DNA from: Tessaracoccus rhinocerotis
GTDB lineage: Bacteria; Actinomycetota; Actinomycetes; Propionibacteriales; Propionibacteriaceae
DNA: 64,000 nt
Assembly: GCF_007197885.1 (NCBI RefSeq)
Contig: NZ_VKKG01000005.1
Location: forward strand, 62,001 to 126,000
Direction of reading: 5' to 3'
Shown: piece by piece, positions 56,644 through 64,000 of the stretch
How the letters are laid out: every line of letters begins with the position of its first letter
Position numbering within the stretch: the first letter of the stretch is position 1
The notes under the pieces: model-generated
Database searches by the model: none
What the model was told of the DNA's origin: nothing
What the model saw: only the letters and a program-made list of their open reading frames with translations
Made by a program: the position numbers and the translations under genes

Positions 56644-57329
56644 TGCTTTTCCTCACCGCGCTGCCGGCGGCTCCGGGTGAAGCTCCACCAGAGCAGGTAG
56701 ACCAGGAGCATTGTCACCATGCCCGCGGCCACGAGCACGTAGGATTCCCGGTCCCAACCGTCACTCCGGCCGAAGACAGCCACCGAGGCGGACCCGGCGA
56801 TGACCGCGACGAGCATCGTGACCCGCTGGGCGACAGAGGCGTCGCTGCGTCTGCGCGCAACCGACGCGACGATCTCGCCGATCTGCAGCAGAGCAACACC
56901 CAAGCCCGAACCGACCGCGTACGCAACGACCCCACCCGGTACGGGTGCGCCCCTGACTGCGAGGATGACCGCGGCGGCCGTCACGAGCAGCGCGAGGGCA
57001 TCCAGGCCGCTTGCGAGCAGCGGCCAAGGTCCTGCACCGTCTCGATCCTGTCTCCTCCGCGGGATGAAGTCCCAGGCCCGCGCGTCGTGCCAGCGGCTCG
57101 CGACGAAGCCGACCACGAATGTGGTCAGCGGCGCCGCGATGGTGGCCAACAGATTGCCGCTGAGAACCCAGACCACCGCGCCCAGGGCGACGGCGATCGG
57201 GAGCGACGAGAGCCGAGCGAACCACCAGCCGCGCAGGTACGCCTCCCTCGCCTCGGGCAGATCAGTGGGGTGGAGCAGCCGCTTCACCGCAGGGTCGGGC
57301 AGTTCCACTGCCTCGTGCATGTCATTCAT
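56640..57329 (-). CDS. Four-to-six-helix membrane protein in the ABC/two-component operon
   Basis: A 229-residue membrane protein. A soluble N-terminus (about 1-33) ends in YLRGWWFARLSSLP; helices lie at about 40-80, 105-145 and 165-215, and the tail is basic. I do not recognise the family. It overlaps the upstream regulator gene by eight bases and the downstream ATPase gene by four, so all three are co-translated. Its place suggests a partner of the exporter or a membrane-bound sensor for the regulator; this is inference. Confidence 0.75.
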   Translation of the reverse strand: MNDMHEAVELPDPAVKRLLHPTDLPEAREAYLRGWWFARLSSLPIAVALGAVVWVLSGNLLATIAAPLTTFVVGFVASRWHDARAWDFIPRRRQDRDGAGPWPLLASGLDALALLVTAAAVILAVRGAPVPGGVVAYAVGSGLGVALLQIGEIVASVARRRSDASVAQRVTMLVAVIAGSASVAVFGRSDGWDRESYVLVAAGMVTMLLVYLLWWSFTRSRRQRGEEKQ

Positions 57330-57795
57330 GTCTTCTCCAAGGTGTTGTTGTGAGGTACTCGGGATCGACGCTCGCCCGTGCGAGTTCGTAGACCTTCTGC
57401 CGCGCCACGCCGAGGGCTCCGGCAACCGTGACTGCGCTGAACTCCTCGAGCAACGCATCAACGCAGACCGACCGGACGCTCGCGGCACGTGCGACCAGGT
57501 GCGACATCAAGGCGCTGACCTCTGCGGAGATGAGGGCGACCGCTCGCTCACCCCCGAACGGAGCTGCCCAGTCCTCACCCCCCGAGGCGGCGGCAGCGAA
57601 GAGCCGATCCCCGCCATCCTCGAGATGAGAGGCAACTTGGGCGGGGGTGACACCGGCCGCCTCGAATCGCTCGACCACGGCTTCGACCGTCTCTGGGCCG
57701 TCCTTGCGACGGTGCTCAAGAACGTGCGACCACTCGGCCGGCCGTGATGAGCTGTCCGGCACGAGAGAGCTGTCACCCCAGGGGTTACTATCCAT
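57322..57795 (-). CDS. Small HTH regulator heading the ABC/two-component operon
   Basis: A 157-residue soluble protein. The middle (about 25-125) is helical and could bind a ligand or make a dimer. The C-terminus has a likely helix-turn-helix: FSAVTVAGALGVARQKVYEL, where VTVAGALGVARQKVYELAR fits a MerR- or Fis-like helix pair. I do not know the family. It is the first gene after a strong promoter flanked by two 17-bp palindromes, one of them inside its own first codons, so it is the likely autorepressor. CACCAT is six bases before the ATG. Confidence 0.75.
   Translation of the reverse strand: MDSNPWGDSSLVPDSSSRPAEWSHVLEHRRKDGPETVEAVVERFEAAGVTPAQVASHLEDGGDRLFAAAASGGEDWAAPFGGERAVALISAEVSALMSHLVARAASVRSVCVDALLEEFSAVTVAGALGVARQKVYELARASVDPEYLTTTPWRRHE
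57772..57788. promoter_or_regulatory. Palindromic operator A inside the regulator's first codons
   Basis: GTCACCCC-A-GGGGTTAC is a 17-bp near-palindrome that covers codons 3-8 of the regulator gene. Its outer bases with CTGTCACCCCAGGG (57770-57783) match operator B in inverse orientation over 14 bases. Confidence 0.65.
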
Positions 57796-57801
57796 ACGGA
57801 C

Positions 57802-57830
57802 ATGGTGGCACCTTGGCCGAAGCCCGTCAA
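57802..57830 (-). promoter_or_regulatory. Promoter of the six-gene ABC/two-component operon
   Basis: On the minus strand TTGACG (57825-57830) and CACCAT (57802-57807) are separated by exactly 17 bases. The -10 is six bases before the ATG at 57795. The -35 overlaps operator B and the stop codon of the upstream AraC-family gene. Confidence 0.65.
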
Positions 57831-57842
57831 CCCTGGGGTGAC
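57826..57842. promoter_or_regulatory. Palindromic operator B over the -35
   Basis: GTCAACCC-T-GGGGTGAC is the second 17-bp near-palindrome, 54 bases from operator A centre to centre (about five helical turns). Binding would cover the -35. It is embedded in the last codons of the AraC-family gene. Confidence 0.65.
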
Positions 57843-58732
57843 AGATCGCGCCGCGGGCGGACAGGCGACTGGTCCTGCCCGGGAGGCAACCGCTCGGAAC
57901 CCGAACCGATGGCACTGTGCGCCGTGGGCGGGTCCTCCCGGAGCAGGTCCGTGGGAGCGACGCCGGCGAATCGGTGGACCTCGCGCACGAGATGACTCTG
58001 GTCGGCGAACCCGAACTCTGCAGCGACCCGCGCAGCCGGGAGCTTCCGCAACGCTCGGAGGGCATTTTCGAAGCGCACGATCCGAGACGCGGCCTTGGGG
58101 CCGAGCCCGATCTGCGCGGTGAAGCGAGAAGTGGCATGACGCTCACTCCAGCCGGTCTGTTCTATCAAGTCGCCGATCCTGGCCCGACCGCCAGCGCCTT
58201 GGATCTGCCGCCACATCCACGCGACAGAGGGATCGGGGCTCAGGCCACCACTCAGCAGTGACAGCAGCTTGCGGTCCACGAGTTCGAACCTCTTGCCCCA
58301 GGTCGGCCTGTCCCACAGTTGCTCGAGGAAGTCCTGGTTGAACGCTGGCGCAGCTTCAGCCAGGGAAACCACGCTCGAGGCCAGCTCACGCCCCGGCAAC
58401 CCCAAGAGGCGCAGGATCCCCAGCGGCGTGAGGTAGATCTGGACGCTGAGTTGCACCTGGGAGAACGACGTCGTTGCCCAGCCGGGCATGAGACCCGCCA
58501 CGAAGGAGTCGTGCCGCCCCTCTCCCGCTCCGTGCGAGAGGTGGACCACGTCCAGCGTCGGCCCCGACGACAGGACCAAGGGCATCAGGCTGCCCGCCAC
58601 CTGGCGCCGTGTCACCGGCTGGGACGCCTGCTCCCGGTGGCCCACGATGCCGGCCACCAGTCCCGTCAGTTCCGGGCGCACCCGGTGGCGCACGAGGGAA
58701 GGTCCGATCGAAGGTGGTTGCGAGAAGGCCAT
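57827..58732 (-). CDS. AraC-family regulator
   Basis: A 301-residue protein. The C-terminal half has the two-helix AraC DNA-binding domain (IGDLIEQTGWSERHATSRFT, then RVAAEFGFADQSHLVREVHR with FAGVAPTDLL). The N-terminal part resembles the DUF6597-type sensor domain. The start is ATG 58732; ATG 58780 with AAGGA upstream is the alternative. It is divergent from a dihydrofolate-reductase-like gene, which it may control, and its last codons contain operator B of the next operon. Confidence 0.88.
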   Translation of the reverse strand: MAFSQPPSIGPSLVRHRVRPELTGLVAGIVGHREQASQPVTRRQVAGSLMPLVLSSGPTLDVVHLSHGAGEGRHDSFVAGLMPGWATTSFSQVQLSVQIYLTPLGILRLLGLPGRELASSVVSLAEAAPAFNQDFLEQLWDRPTWGKRFELVDRKLLSLLSGGLSPDPSVAWMWRQIQGAGGRARIGDLIEQTGWSERHATSRFTAQIGLGPKAASRIVRFENALRALRKLPAARVAAEFGFADQSHLVREVHRFAGVAPTDLLREDPPTAHSAIGSGSERLPPGQDQSPVRPRRDLSPQG

Positions 58733-58811
58733 GGTCGGGTGCCTCCGGTCAGATTTCTTCAAGCCGGGAGACAGGCTCATGGCAGATCCTTGACCCCGAA
58801 AGGAGTGCATC

Positions 58812-59399
58812 ATGCGCAAACTGGTTGCGATCGAGTTCCTCTCGGTCGATGGGGTCATGCAGGGCCTCGGGTCCCCCGATGAGGACCGCGAGGGCGGGTT
58901 CGAACACGGCGGCTGGGGCGCACCCTATGCCGAGGGGATCCACGAGTCGAGCGGATCGGGCCTGGAACGTACAACCGCTTATCTCTTCGGGAGGAAGACC
59001 TACGAGAAGATGGCCGCCTACTGGCCCTCCGTGTCCGACGACAACCCGCTCGCCGCCCACTTGAACTCGACCGAGAAGTACGTGGCGACGTCGGCGTCGA
59101 CCGGGGTCGACTGGAGCAACACGCGGGTGCTGCGGCGCGACCTCCCGGCCGCTGTGCGGGCACTCAAGGCTGTCGGCGAGGGTGACATCGCGATCCTCGG
59201 CAGCGGCGCCCTTGTCCGGTTCCTGCTCAGTGAGGAGCTCCTGGATGCAGTTCGGTTGTTCGTCCACCCGATCATCCTGGGCTCCGGCAAGCGGCTCTTC
59301 GGGACGCTCGAGCTTCCGCGCAACCTGAAGCTCATGAGCTGCAACACCACCCGAATGGGAAGCGTCGCCCTGTCGTACGACATCGAGCGGAGCCGGTGA
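58812..59399 (+). CDS. Dihydrofolate reductase-like (RibD C-terminal) protein 1
   Basis: A 195-residue protein of the RibD_C/YyaP family: RKLVAIEFLSVDGVMQGLGS at the start, LFGRKTYEKMAAYW, and the NADPH-site GEGDIAILGSGALVRFLL. True folate reductase activity is not established for this family. AAAGGAG lies six bases before the ATG. A related gene (59479-60048) is convergent with it, so two members lie side by side under different regulators. Confidence 0.88.
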   Translation: MRKLVAIEFLSVDGVMQGLGSPDEDREGGFEHGGWGAPYAEGIHESSGSGLERTTAYLFGRKTYEKMAAYWPSVSDDNPLAAHLNSTEKYVATSASTGVDWSNTRVLRRDLPAAVRALKAVGEGDIAILGSGALVRFLLSEELLDAVRLFVHPIILGSGKRLFGTLELPRNLKLMSCNTTRMGSVALSYDIERSR

Positions 59400-59478
59400 G
59401 TACGCCCCGGAGAGGCCGTCGTCGCAGGACACCGAGCGCCCGATCACGGCACTGGACCACGAGCCCGGGAGCGGCATG

Positions 59479-60048
59479 TCACGCCGGGACCTGAGCGGGC
59501 CGGAACCGCATGACCGTTGCCCCCGACCGGAACTCGTGTCGGTGCACGAGTTCGAGTTGGATGCGCTCGCGAAGGCCGGCGAGCAACGTGGGCCCGCGCC
59601 CGGCCAGGACCGGCTGCACGAGGAACTCGTACTCGTCGATCAATCCAAGATCCGCGAGAGCCAGGGGAAGCGTCACTCCACCCACCCACAGCCCCTCGCC
59701 CTGCTGCTGCTTGAGCCGCCGCACAGCTTGTGCCAGATCATCTCGCAGCAACTCCGCGTTCCAGTCCGCCCCCTCCAAGGTGCTGGAGACCACGTATTTC
59801 TTCGCCCGGTCGATCGCCTCAGCGAACGGCACCTCCCACTCCTCCATCCAGTCCGGCCAGTGGCCCTCGGCCGGTTTGCGCCATGCCGATTCCATCATCT
59901 CGTAGGTCACGCGACCCATGAGCAGGGCGTCGGCCCGCTCCATCTCGGCGGCCCAGTAGCGCATGGACTCATCGTCCGGCGGGAGCCCTGCCTCGTGGTG
60001 GCAGCACCCGTCGAGCGTGACGTTGATCGAGTATCGAAGTGGTCTCAT
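59479..60048 (-). CDS. Dihydrofolate reductase-like (RibD C-terminal) protein 2
   Basis: A 189-residue member of the same family: RPLRYSINVTLDGCCHHEAG, ADALLMGRVTYEMMESAW, and EGLWVGGVTLPLALADLGLI at the cofactor site. It differs clearly from its neighbour, so this is not a recent duplication. Its ATG overlaps the TGA of the TetR gene (ATGA), so it is probably induced when that repressor leaves its operator. The reduced substrate is unknown. Confidence 0.88.
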   Translation of the reverse strand: MRPLRYSINVTLDGCCHHEAGLPPDDESMRYWAAEMERADALLMGRVTYEMMESAWRKPAEGHWPDWMEEWEVPFAEAIDRAKKYVVSSTLEGADWNAELLRDDLAQAVRRLKQQQGEGLWVGGVTLPLALADLGLIDEYEFLVQPVLAGRGPTLLAGLRERIQLELVHRHEFRSGATVMRFRPAQVPA

Positions 60049-60680
60049 CGGTTTGCCCTCCTCGTCGGCGACTGTCGCGGGGCCGCTACGGCTGGTTGCA
60101 GCACGGCGTTTATGAGGCGCGCCGCATCGTTGCCGTCCACGTGCCCGGCGACGACATCGTCGGCGGCCGCGTTCATGATCACATGCGTGGTGGTCAGCAG
60201 CCAGCGCAGGGGCACATCGGTTCGGAATGCTCCCTCTCGTTGCCCACGTTCCAACACCCGACGCACCCGCTCCTCCGCTTTCACATGCAACTCTCGCACC
60301 CGCTCGAACGGCAGTTCTTTCTGCGCCGCGATCACCAGACCTCGGGCATCGCTGATCAGTGCCCAGCTGGTCTCGACAAGCCTGGCGAACGCCTCCGCGG
60401 GAGGCCCGTCGAGCGGCACGACGGACAACACCGAATCGCCACGCTCCAGACTGTCCGTCAGCGCTGCGTCGATGAGCTCGGCCCTGGACCTGAAGTGTCC
60501 GTAGAGCGTCATCCGCCCCAGTCCCGCTGCAGCAGCGATGTCAGCGACGGAGGCCTCCGGATTCTGCCGCAACACCCCGGGAGTGGCCGCGAGGATCGCC
60601 GCGCGGTTCCGCTGGGCGTCGGCTCGACGGTTCGCCGTCCTGTTGTCATCCGCCGCAGTTGCCCGCTCAACCCCTGGCAC
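60045..60680 (-). CDS. TetR-family regulator of the dihydrofolate-reductase-like gene
   Basis: A 211-residue TetR regulator. The helix-turn-helix is at about residues 22-70 (RAAILAATPGVLRQNPEASV, then ADIAAAAGLGRMTLYGHFRS), followed by a helical ligand domain. The GTG at 60680 has GGAGG six bases upstream. A perfect inverted repeat overlaps its own promoter, so it is an autorepressor. It is co-transcribed with the reductase-like gene. Confidence 0.92.
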   Translation of the reverse strand: MPGVERATAADDNRTANRRADAQRNRAAILAATPGVLRQNPEASVADIAAAAGLGRMTLYGHFRSRAELIDAALTDSLERGDSVLSVVPLDGPPAEAFARLVETSWALISDARGLVIAAQKELPFERVRELHVKAEERVRRVLERGQREGAFRTDVPLRWLLTTTHVIMNAAADDVVAGHVDGNDAARLINAVLQPAVAAPRQSPTRRANR

Positions 60681-60717
60681 CAGCCACCTCCACTAATCGG
60701 CGCACTTCTCGATCACG

Positions 60718-60745
60718 AGTGTACGAGTTACACTGTTGAAGTCAA
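60718..60745 (-). promoter_or_regulatory. Promoter and operator of the TetR / reductase operon
   Basis: On the minus strand TTGACT (60740-60745) and TACACT (60718-60723) are 16 bases apart. AGTGTA and TACACT (60718-60723 and 60729-60734) form a perfect inverted repeat with a five-base spacer that covers the -10 and part of the spacer. Confidence 0.65.
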
Positions 60746-60780
60746 GCAATGATGCTCGAGTTACCCCGAGAGGACGCTCC

Positions 60781-61080
60781 ATGGGCAGCTATCAGCAATC
60801 ACACCACTCAGCAGATCGAGGCCCGGCCCTGGTGCTGGTGGGATGCACCCGCCGTCCACACCTGTCGCAGGCCATCTCCCGGGCCATCCGGCGGGTCACC
60901 CGTGTGCAGGCAGCGCTTCGCGCGCGAGTCGTAACGAGTCGCTCCAACCGGCTCCTCAGGAGACTCGCGGGCGCTGGCACCAACCCCGAGAACCTTGCGC
61001 GTATCGATCGAATGCCGGATCACCGGGCGGCTCGGCAGACCGCGCTCCACTACGAGGCACTGCGAAACATCAACCGGTGA
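60781..61080 (+). CDS. Hypothetical basic protein
   Basis: A 99-residue frame with many Arg residues and no membrane segment (AISRAIRRVTRVQAALRARV in the centre). GAGAGGAC lies before the ATG at 60781, and codon use in the middle is normal for the genome. It is divergent from the TetR gene. I do not recognise it, and it could be a chance frame. Confidence 0.35.
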   Translation: MGSYQQSHHSADRGPALVLVGCTRRPHLSQAISRAIRRVTRVQAALRARVVTSRSNRLLRRLAGAGTNPENLARIDRMPDHRAARQTALHYEALRNINR

Positions 61081-61279
61081 TGGTCACACGTGCGTGCGCC
61101 TCGCTGGCGACGTCGGTGGCGGGGTGGCGGATGCGCTGGACTAACAAGATCCCGGGCACTGGGTCGAAGACTTCCGACGCGGCCACGAGCCCGTCGGGCA
61201 GGGCAACACCGAAGCCGCGTAAGGTGGCGCGAGAGTCTCCGGGCGGGGTTCGGGCTGGACTTGAACTTCCAGCCGAACC

Positions 61280-61299
61280 GGCCTCTGACAAGGCCTTTT
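61280..61299 (+). terminator. Possible terminator before the tRNA gene
   Basis: GGCCT and AGGCC pair around CTGACA and are followed by TTTTG on the plus strand. The stem is only 5 bp. It would end transcription from the left before the opposite tRNA gene. Confidence 0.35.
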
Positions 61300-61303
61300 G
61301 CGG

Positions 61304-61377
<74 letters not shown>

Positions 61378-61488
61378 CCGTCGCCATCAGGCAACCCCCA
61401 TAGATTAGCGAGTATCCGCCCGGGACGCACATCGGGGTCGTACCGAAGCTGAGCAGGGCCCGGCCGGCCGTCCCGAATCCAGGATGAC

Positions 61489-62538
61489 TCAGCGCTGTCC
61501 GAGGAACAGGGAGCCAACCCGCACGAGGAACGGGAGGCACAGCACGCCGACGATCACCGCGTTGACCACGAGGTTGTCCCGGAGGATGGCGATGAACTCG
61601 CGCACTGTGGCACTGGGCCAGTAGTAGCGAGCGGTCGGCGAACCGACGGCGTAGCCCGGCACGCCGGCGTCCCGCATCAGGGTGGCCGCCCGGAAGGCGT
61701 GGTAGCTGTTCGTGGCGACGGCGACGTCCTCCCCCACCCCGGCGCGCCTGATCACCTCGGCCGAGTACTCGAGGTTCTCGCGGGTGTCGGTGGAGCGGTC
61801 CTCCAGCAGGATGTGCTGGTTGGGCACGCCCTTCTCACGGAGGTAGTTGCCCATCGCCTCGGCCTCCGCCAACTTCTCGTCGGCGCCGCGGCCGCCCGAG
61901 GGGACCAGGACCGTCTCGAGACCGGCGGCACGGGAGCGCTCGTAGAGCTCCATCCCGAGGTCGAGGCGGGCGGCCAGGAGGGGCGAGACTCGCTCCCCGC
62001 CGAAGAGGCCCGCCCCGAGGACCACGACGGCTCCCACCGGCTTGCCGAAGCGCCGGGTGGCCCAGCCGTAGATGCTCGAATAGATCAGGAAGGCGGCGAA
62101 CACGAACCCGATGTAGCCCAGCGGCAGCCCGGCGAACATCAGCCAAACGGTCAGCTCGAAGCTGTTGAGGAGCACGCCGAGGACCGCCGCAACCACGTAG
62201 GCGAGCAGCAGCGCCCCGATGGCCCCGGTCAGGAGCGCGGCAGGCCTCCTGCCCTCCTTGCGCAACATCTCGAATGTGTTCCAGATGAGGAAGACCCCGA
62301 GCACCACGACGGCCATCAGCGCGACGCCCATGAATGCCACGAGCACCCACACCGCGCCGAGCTCGGGGTCGAGATTCTCGGCCAGGTGCACCAGTTCGGA
62401 CAGCAGCCGGCCCAGGAGGAAGAACACGACCCCGGTGAGCACCAGCCCCGGCGGCATCCTCCGCGGGTCACGCCAGACGAGGAACACCCCGAACGCCGCG
62501 ACGAGCACCACTGGAACCCACTGGAGCAGGACCTCCAC
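61489..62538 (-). CDS. DUF218 (YdcF/ElyC-like) membrane protein
   Basis: A 349-residue protein with about five N-terminal membrane helices, a DUF218 domain (about 175-320) and a last hydrophobic segment. Domain marks are AVVVLGAGLFGGERVSPLLA, SGGRGADEKLAEAEAMGNYL, and LEDRSTDTRENLEYSAEVI. E. coli ElyC and SanA of this family affect envelope integrity; the activity is unknown. The GTG start shares one base with the der stop (TAGTG), so it is translated after der. Confidence 0.88.
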   Translation of the reverse strand: MEVLLQWVPVVLVAAFGVFLVWRDPRRMPPGLVLTGVVFFLLGRLLSELVHLAENLDPELGAVWVLVAFMGVALMAVVVLGVFLIWNTFEMLRKEGRRPAALLTGAIGALLLAYVVAAVLGVLLNSFELTVWLMFAGLPLGYIGFVFAAFLIYSSIYGWATRRFGKPVGAVVVLGAGLFGGERVSPLLAARLDLGMELYERSRAAGLETVLVPSGGRGADEKLAEAEAMGNYLREKGVPNQHILLEDRSTDTRENLEYSAEVIRRAGVGEDVAVATNSYHAFRAATLMRDAGVPGYAVGSPTARYYWPSATVREFIAILRDNLVVNAVIVGVLCLPFLVRVGSLFLGQR

Positions 62539-63878
62539 TACTTGCGGTCCTTGTGCTTCTCCCGTGCCCGGACGTCGATGTGGATCGGTGAGCCCGAGAA
62601 CCCGAACTCCTCGCGCAGGCGACGCTCGATGAAGCGCACGTAGCCGGCGTCCAACGTGCCGCTGGTGAACAGCACGAACTTGGGCGGGCAGTTCTGCGCC
62701 TGGGTGCCGAACAGCACCCGCGGCTGCTTCCCCGAGCGCACGGGGTGCGGGTGGGAGGCGGCGATGCGCCCGAGGAACGCATTCAGCTTGCCGGTGGAGA
62801 TCCGCGTCTCCCAACCCTCCGCGGCCTCCTCGATCGCCTTGCTGATCTTGTCGACGTTGCGCCCGGTGAGCGCGGAGATGTTCACCTTCGGCGCCCAGGT
62901 GAAGCCGACCATGTCACGCTCGATCTCGCGGTCCAGGTAGCGGCGGCGCTCGTCGTCGGTGAGGTCCCACTTGTTGAACGCCACCACGAGGGCACGTCCG
63001 GTCTCCTCGACGTTGCTGAGGATGCGCAGGTCCTGCTCCGTCACGGGCTCCGACGCGTCGATCACCGCGACGCACACCTGCGCCCGCTCGATGGCCGTCT
63101 GGGTGCGCAGGGACGCGTAGAACTCGTGGCCCGAGGCCTCCTTGACGCGACGGCGGATGCCGGCGGTGTCGATCAGCCGGTAGACCTGCCCACCGACCTC
63201 GACGATCTCGTCCACCGGGTCGACGGTGGTGCCCGAGACGTCGGAGACCACCACCCGCTGCTCGGCGGCCAGCTTGTTCAGCAGCGACGACTTGCCGACG
63301 TTCGGCTTGCCGACGATGGCCACGCGGCGGGGCCCGGACTCCTCCACGAACTTCTCCTCGGGGGCCTCGGGCAGCGCGCCCAGGATCGCGTCGAGGAGGT
63401 CGCCGGAGCCGCGGCCGTGCATGGCGGAGACCGGGTGGGGCTCCCCCAGACCGAGGTTCCACATGGTCGCGGCCATCGCCTCGTGGCGCTGGTCGTCGAC
63501 CTTGTTGGCGGCGAGCACCACCGGCTTCTTGGATCGGCGAAGGACGCGGACGACGGCCTCGTCCTCGTCGAGGGTGCCGACGGTGGCGTCCACCACGAAC
63601 AGCACGGCGTCGGCCAGGGAGATCGCGAGCTCCGCCTGCTCGGCGATCTGCTGGGACATGCCCTGGGCGTCGGACATCCAGCCGCCGGTGTCGACGAGGA
63701 CGAACTCGCGGCCGTTCCAGTTCGCGTCGTAGGAGACGCGGTCGCGGGTCACTCCGGGTACGTCCTGGACGACGGCCTCACGGCGCCCGAGGATGCGGTT
63801 GACGAGCGACGACTTGCCGACATTCGGGCGTCCGACCACCGCCACGACGGGCTTGGTCAGGATGGGTTCTTCGCTCAC
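62538..63878 (-). CDS. der: GTPase Der (EngA)
   Basis: A 446-residue protein with two GTPase domains and a KH-like C-terminal domain, needed for 50S ribosome assembly. Domain one has [19 protein letters not shown] and NKVDD; domain two has [19 protein letters not shown] and NKWDL. The C-terminus ends in a basic tail (REKHKDRK). The GTG at 63878 is chosen because AGGAG lies four bases upstream; ATG 63908, which overlaps the upstream gene in an ATGA, is the alternative with ten more residues. Confidence 0.95.
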   Translation of the reverse strand: MSEEPILTKPVVAVVGRPNVGKSSLVNRILGRREAVVQDVPGVTRDRVSYDANWNGREFVLVDTGGWMSDAQGMSQQIAEQAELAISLADAVLFVVDATVGTLDEDEAVVRVLRRSKKPVVLAANKVDDQRHEAMAATMWNLGLGEPHPVSAMHGRGSGDLLDAILGALPEAPEEKFVEESGPRRVAIVGKPNVGKSSLLNKLAAEQRVVVSDVSGTTVDPVDEIVEVGGQVYRLIDTAGIRRRVKEASGHEFYASLRTQTAIERAQVCVAVIDASEPVTEQDLRILSNVEETGRALVVAFNKWDLTDDERRRYLDREIERDMVGFTWAPKVNISALTGRNVDKISKAIEEAAEGWETRISTGKLNAFLGRIAASHPHPVRSGKQPRVLFGTQAQNCPPKFVLFTSGTLDAGYVRFIERRLREEFGFSGSPIHIDVRAREKHKDRK

Positions 63879-63904
63879 GGTTCTCCTCGGGCTTTCGGTT
63901 CGGC

Positions 63905-64000
63905 TCATCCTATCTGCTGGGCGGCGTGCACCACCCTCGTCGGGTCGTCACCGCGCAGGACGAGCGAGACCGGGGCGAGGCGGGACCACAGGCCACCGGT
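63905..64000 (-). CDS. C-terminal end of the gene upstream of der (partial)
   Basis: The minus-strand frame that ends in TGA at 63905-63907 is open to the window edge and reads [20 protein letters not shown] to a QQIG terminus. Its stop overlaps the possible der ATG at 63908 in an ATGA, which favours a real, coupled gene. Only about 31 residues are visible, and the family cannot be named. Confidence 0.45.
   Translation of the reverse strand, partial: TGGLWSRLAPVSLVLRGDDPTRVVHAAQQIG

Overview
The window is a high-G+C actinobacterial chromosome segment with about 62 genes, tightly packed on both strands. RbpA, a MetX/MetW/MetY methionine block, an Lnt-Ppm pair and the many promoters without leaders point to Actinomycetota. 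The overall gene mix looks like Propionibacteriales, but that family-level placement is an inference from memory. I see no prophage, integrase, insertion sequence or CRISPR array. Typical start regions carry a -10 hexamer of the form (T/C)ANNNT only 6-7 nt before the start codon, which suggests widespread leaderless transcription.

Region 1 (1-16.3 kb) is mostly housekeeping. It holds the end of an Eis-like acetyltransferase, ilvD, a histidine phosphatase, a small lipoprotein, dihydrolipoamide dehydrogenase, a HTH-MurA fusion enzyme, pdxY, a glycerophosphodiesterase, rbpA, the lnt-ppm-fxsA operon, a 5'-3' exonuclease, metX-metW, a VIT-family transporter and metY. A short remnant of a second lpd-like gene lies next to the lipoprotein gene.

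Region 2 (16.3-35.2 kb) is carbohydrate and osmolyte uptake. A divergent LacI regulator, a GH42 beta-galactosidase, a three-gene ABC importer without its ATPase, and a large secreted GH53 galactanase form a galactan-degradation regulon with two matching LacI operators. Next come an Rbs-type sugar importer with an FGGY kinase, whose binding-protein gene is frameshifted, and a ProVWX glycine-betaine importer with intercistronic hairpins.

Region 3 (35.2-43.3 kb) has a SulP anion transporter, a pair of SMR guanidinium-exporter genes behind a guanidine-III riboswitch, a repeat-rich membrane protein coupled to a zinc-ribbon PrsW-like protein, an aldo/keto reductase, a DUF2975-HTH pair and an aminoglycoside-phosphotransferase-like gene.

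Region 4 (43.3-61.3 kb) is an accessory zone. It starts with decayed genes: a CorA gene with an internal deletion, an alpha/beta-hydrolase with two frameshifts, and a wax-ester synthase/DGAT gene with an in-frame stop. It continues with acetyltransferases, two TetR regulators with clear palindromic operators, a DrrAB-type exporter, and a compact six-gene operon (HTH regulator, membrane protein, ABC exporter, histidine kinase, response regulator). That operon has twin 17-bp palindromes at its promoter and is the best candidate here for an undescribed self-regulated system. A tRNA-Pro(GGG) then leads back to core genes: a DUF218 protein and der.
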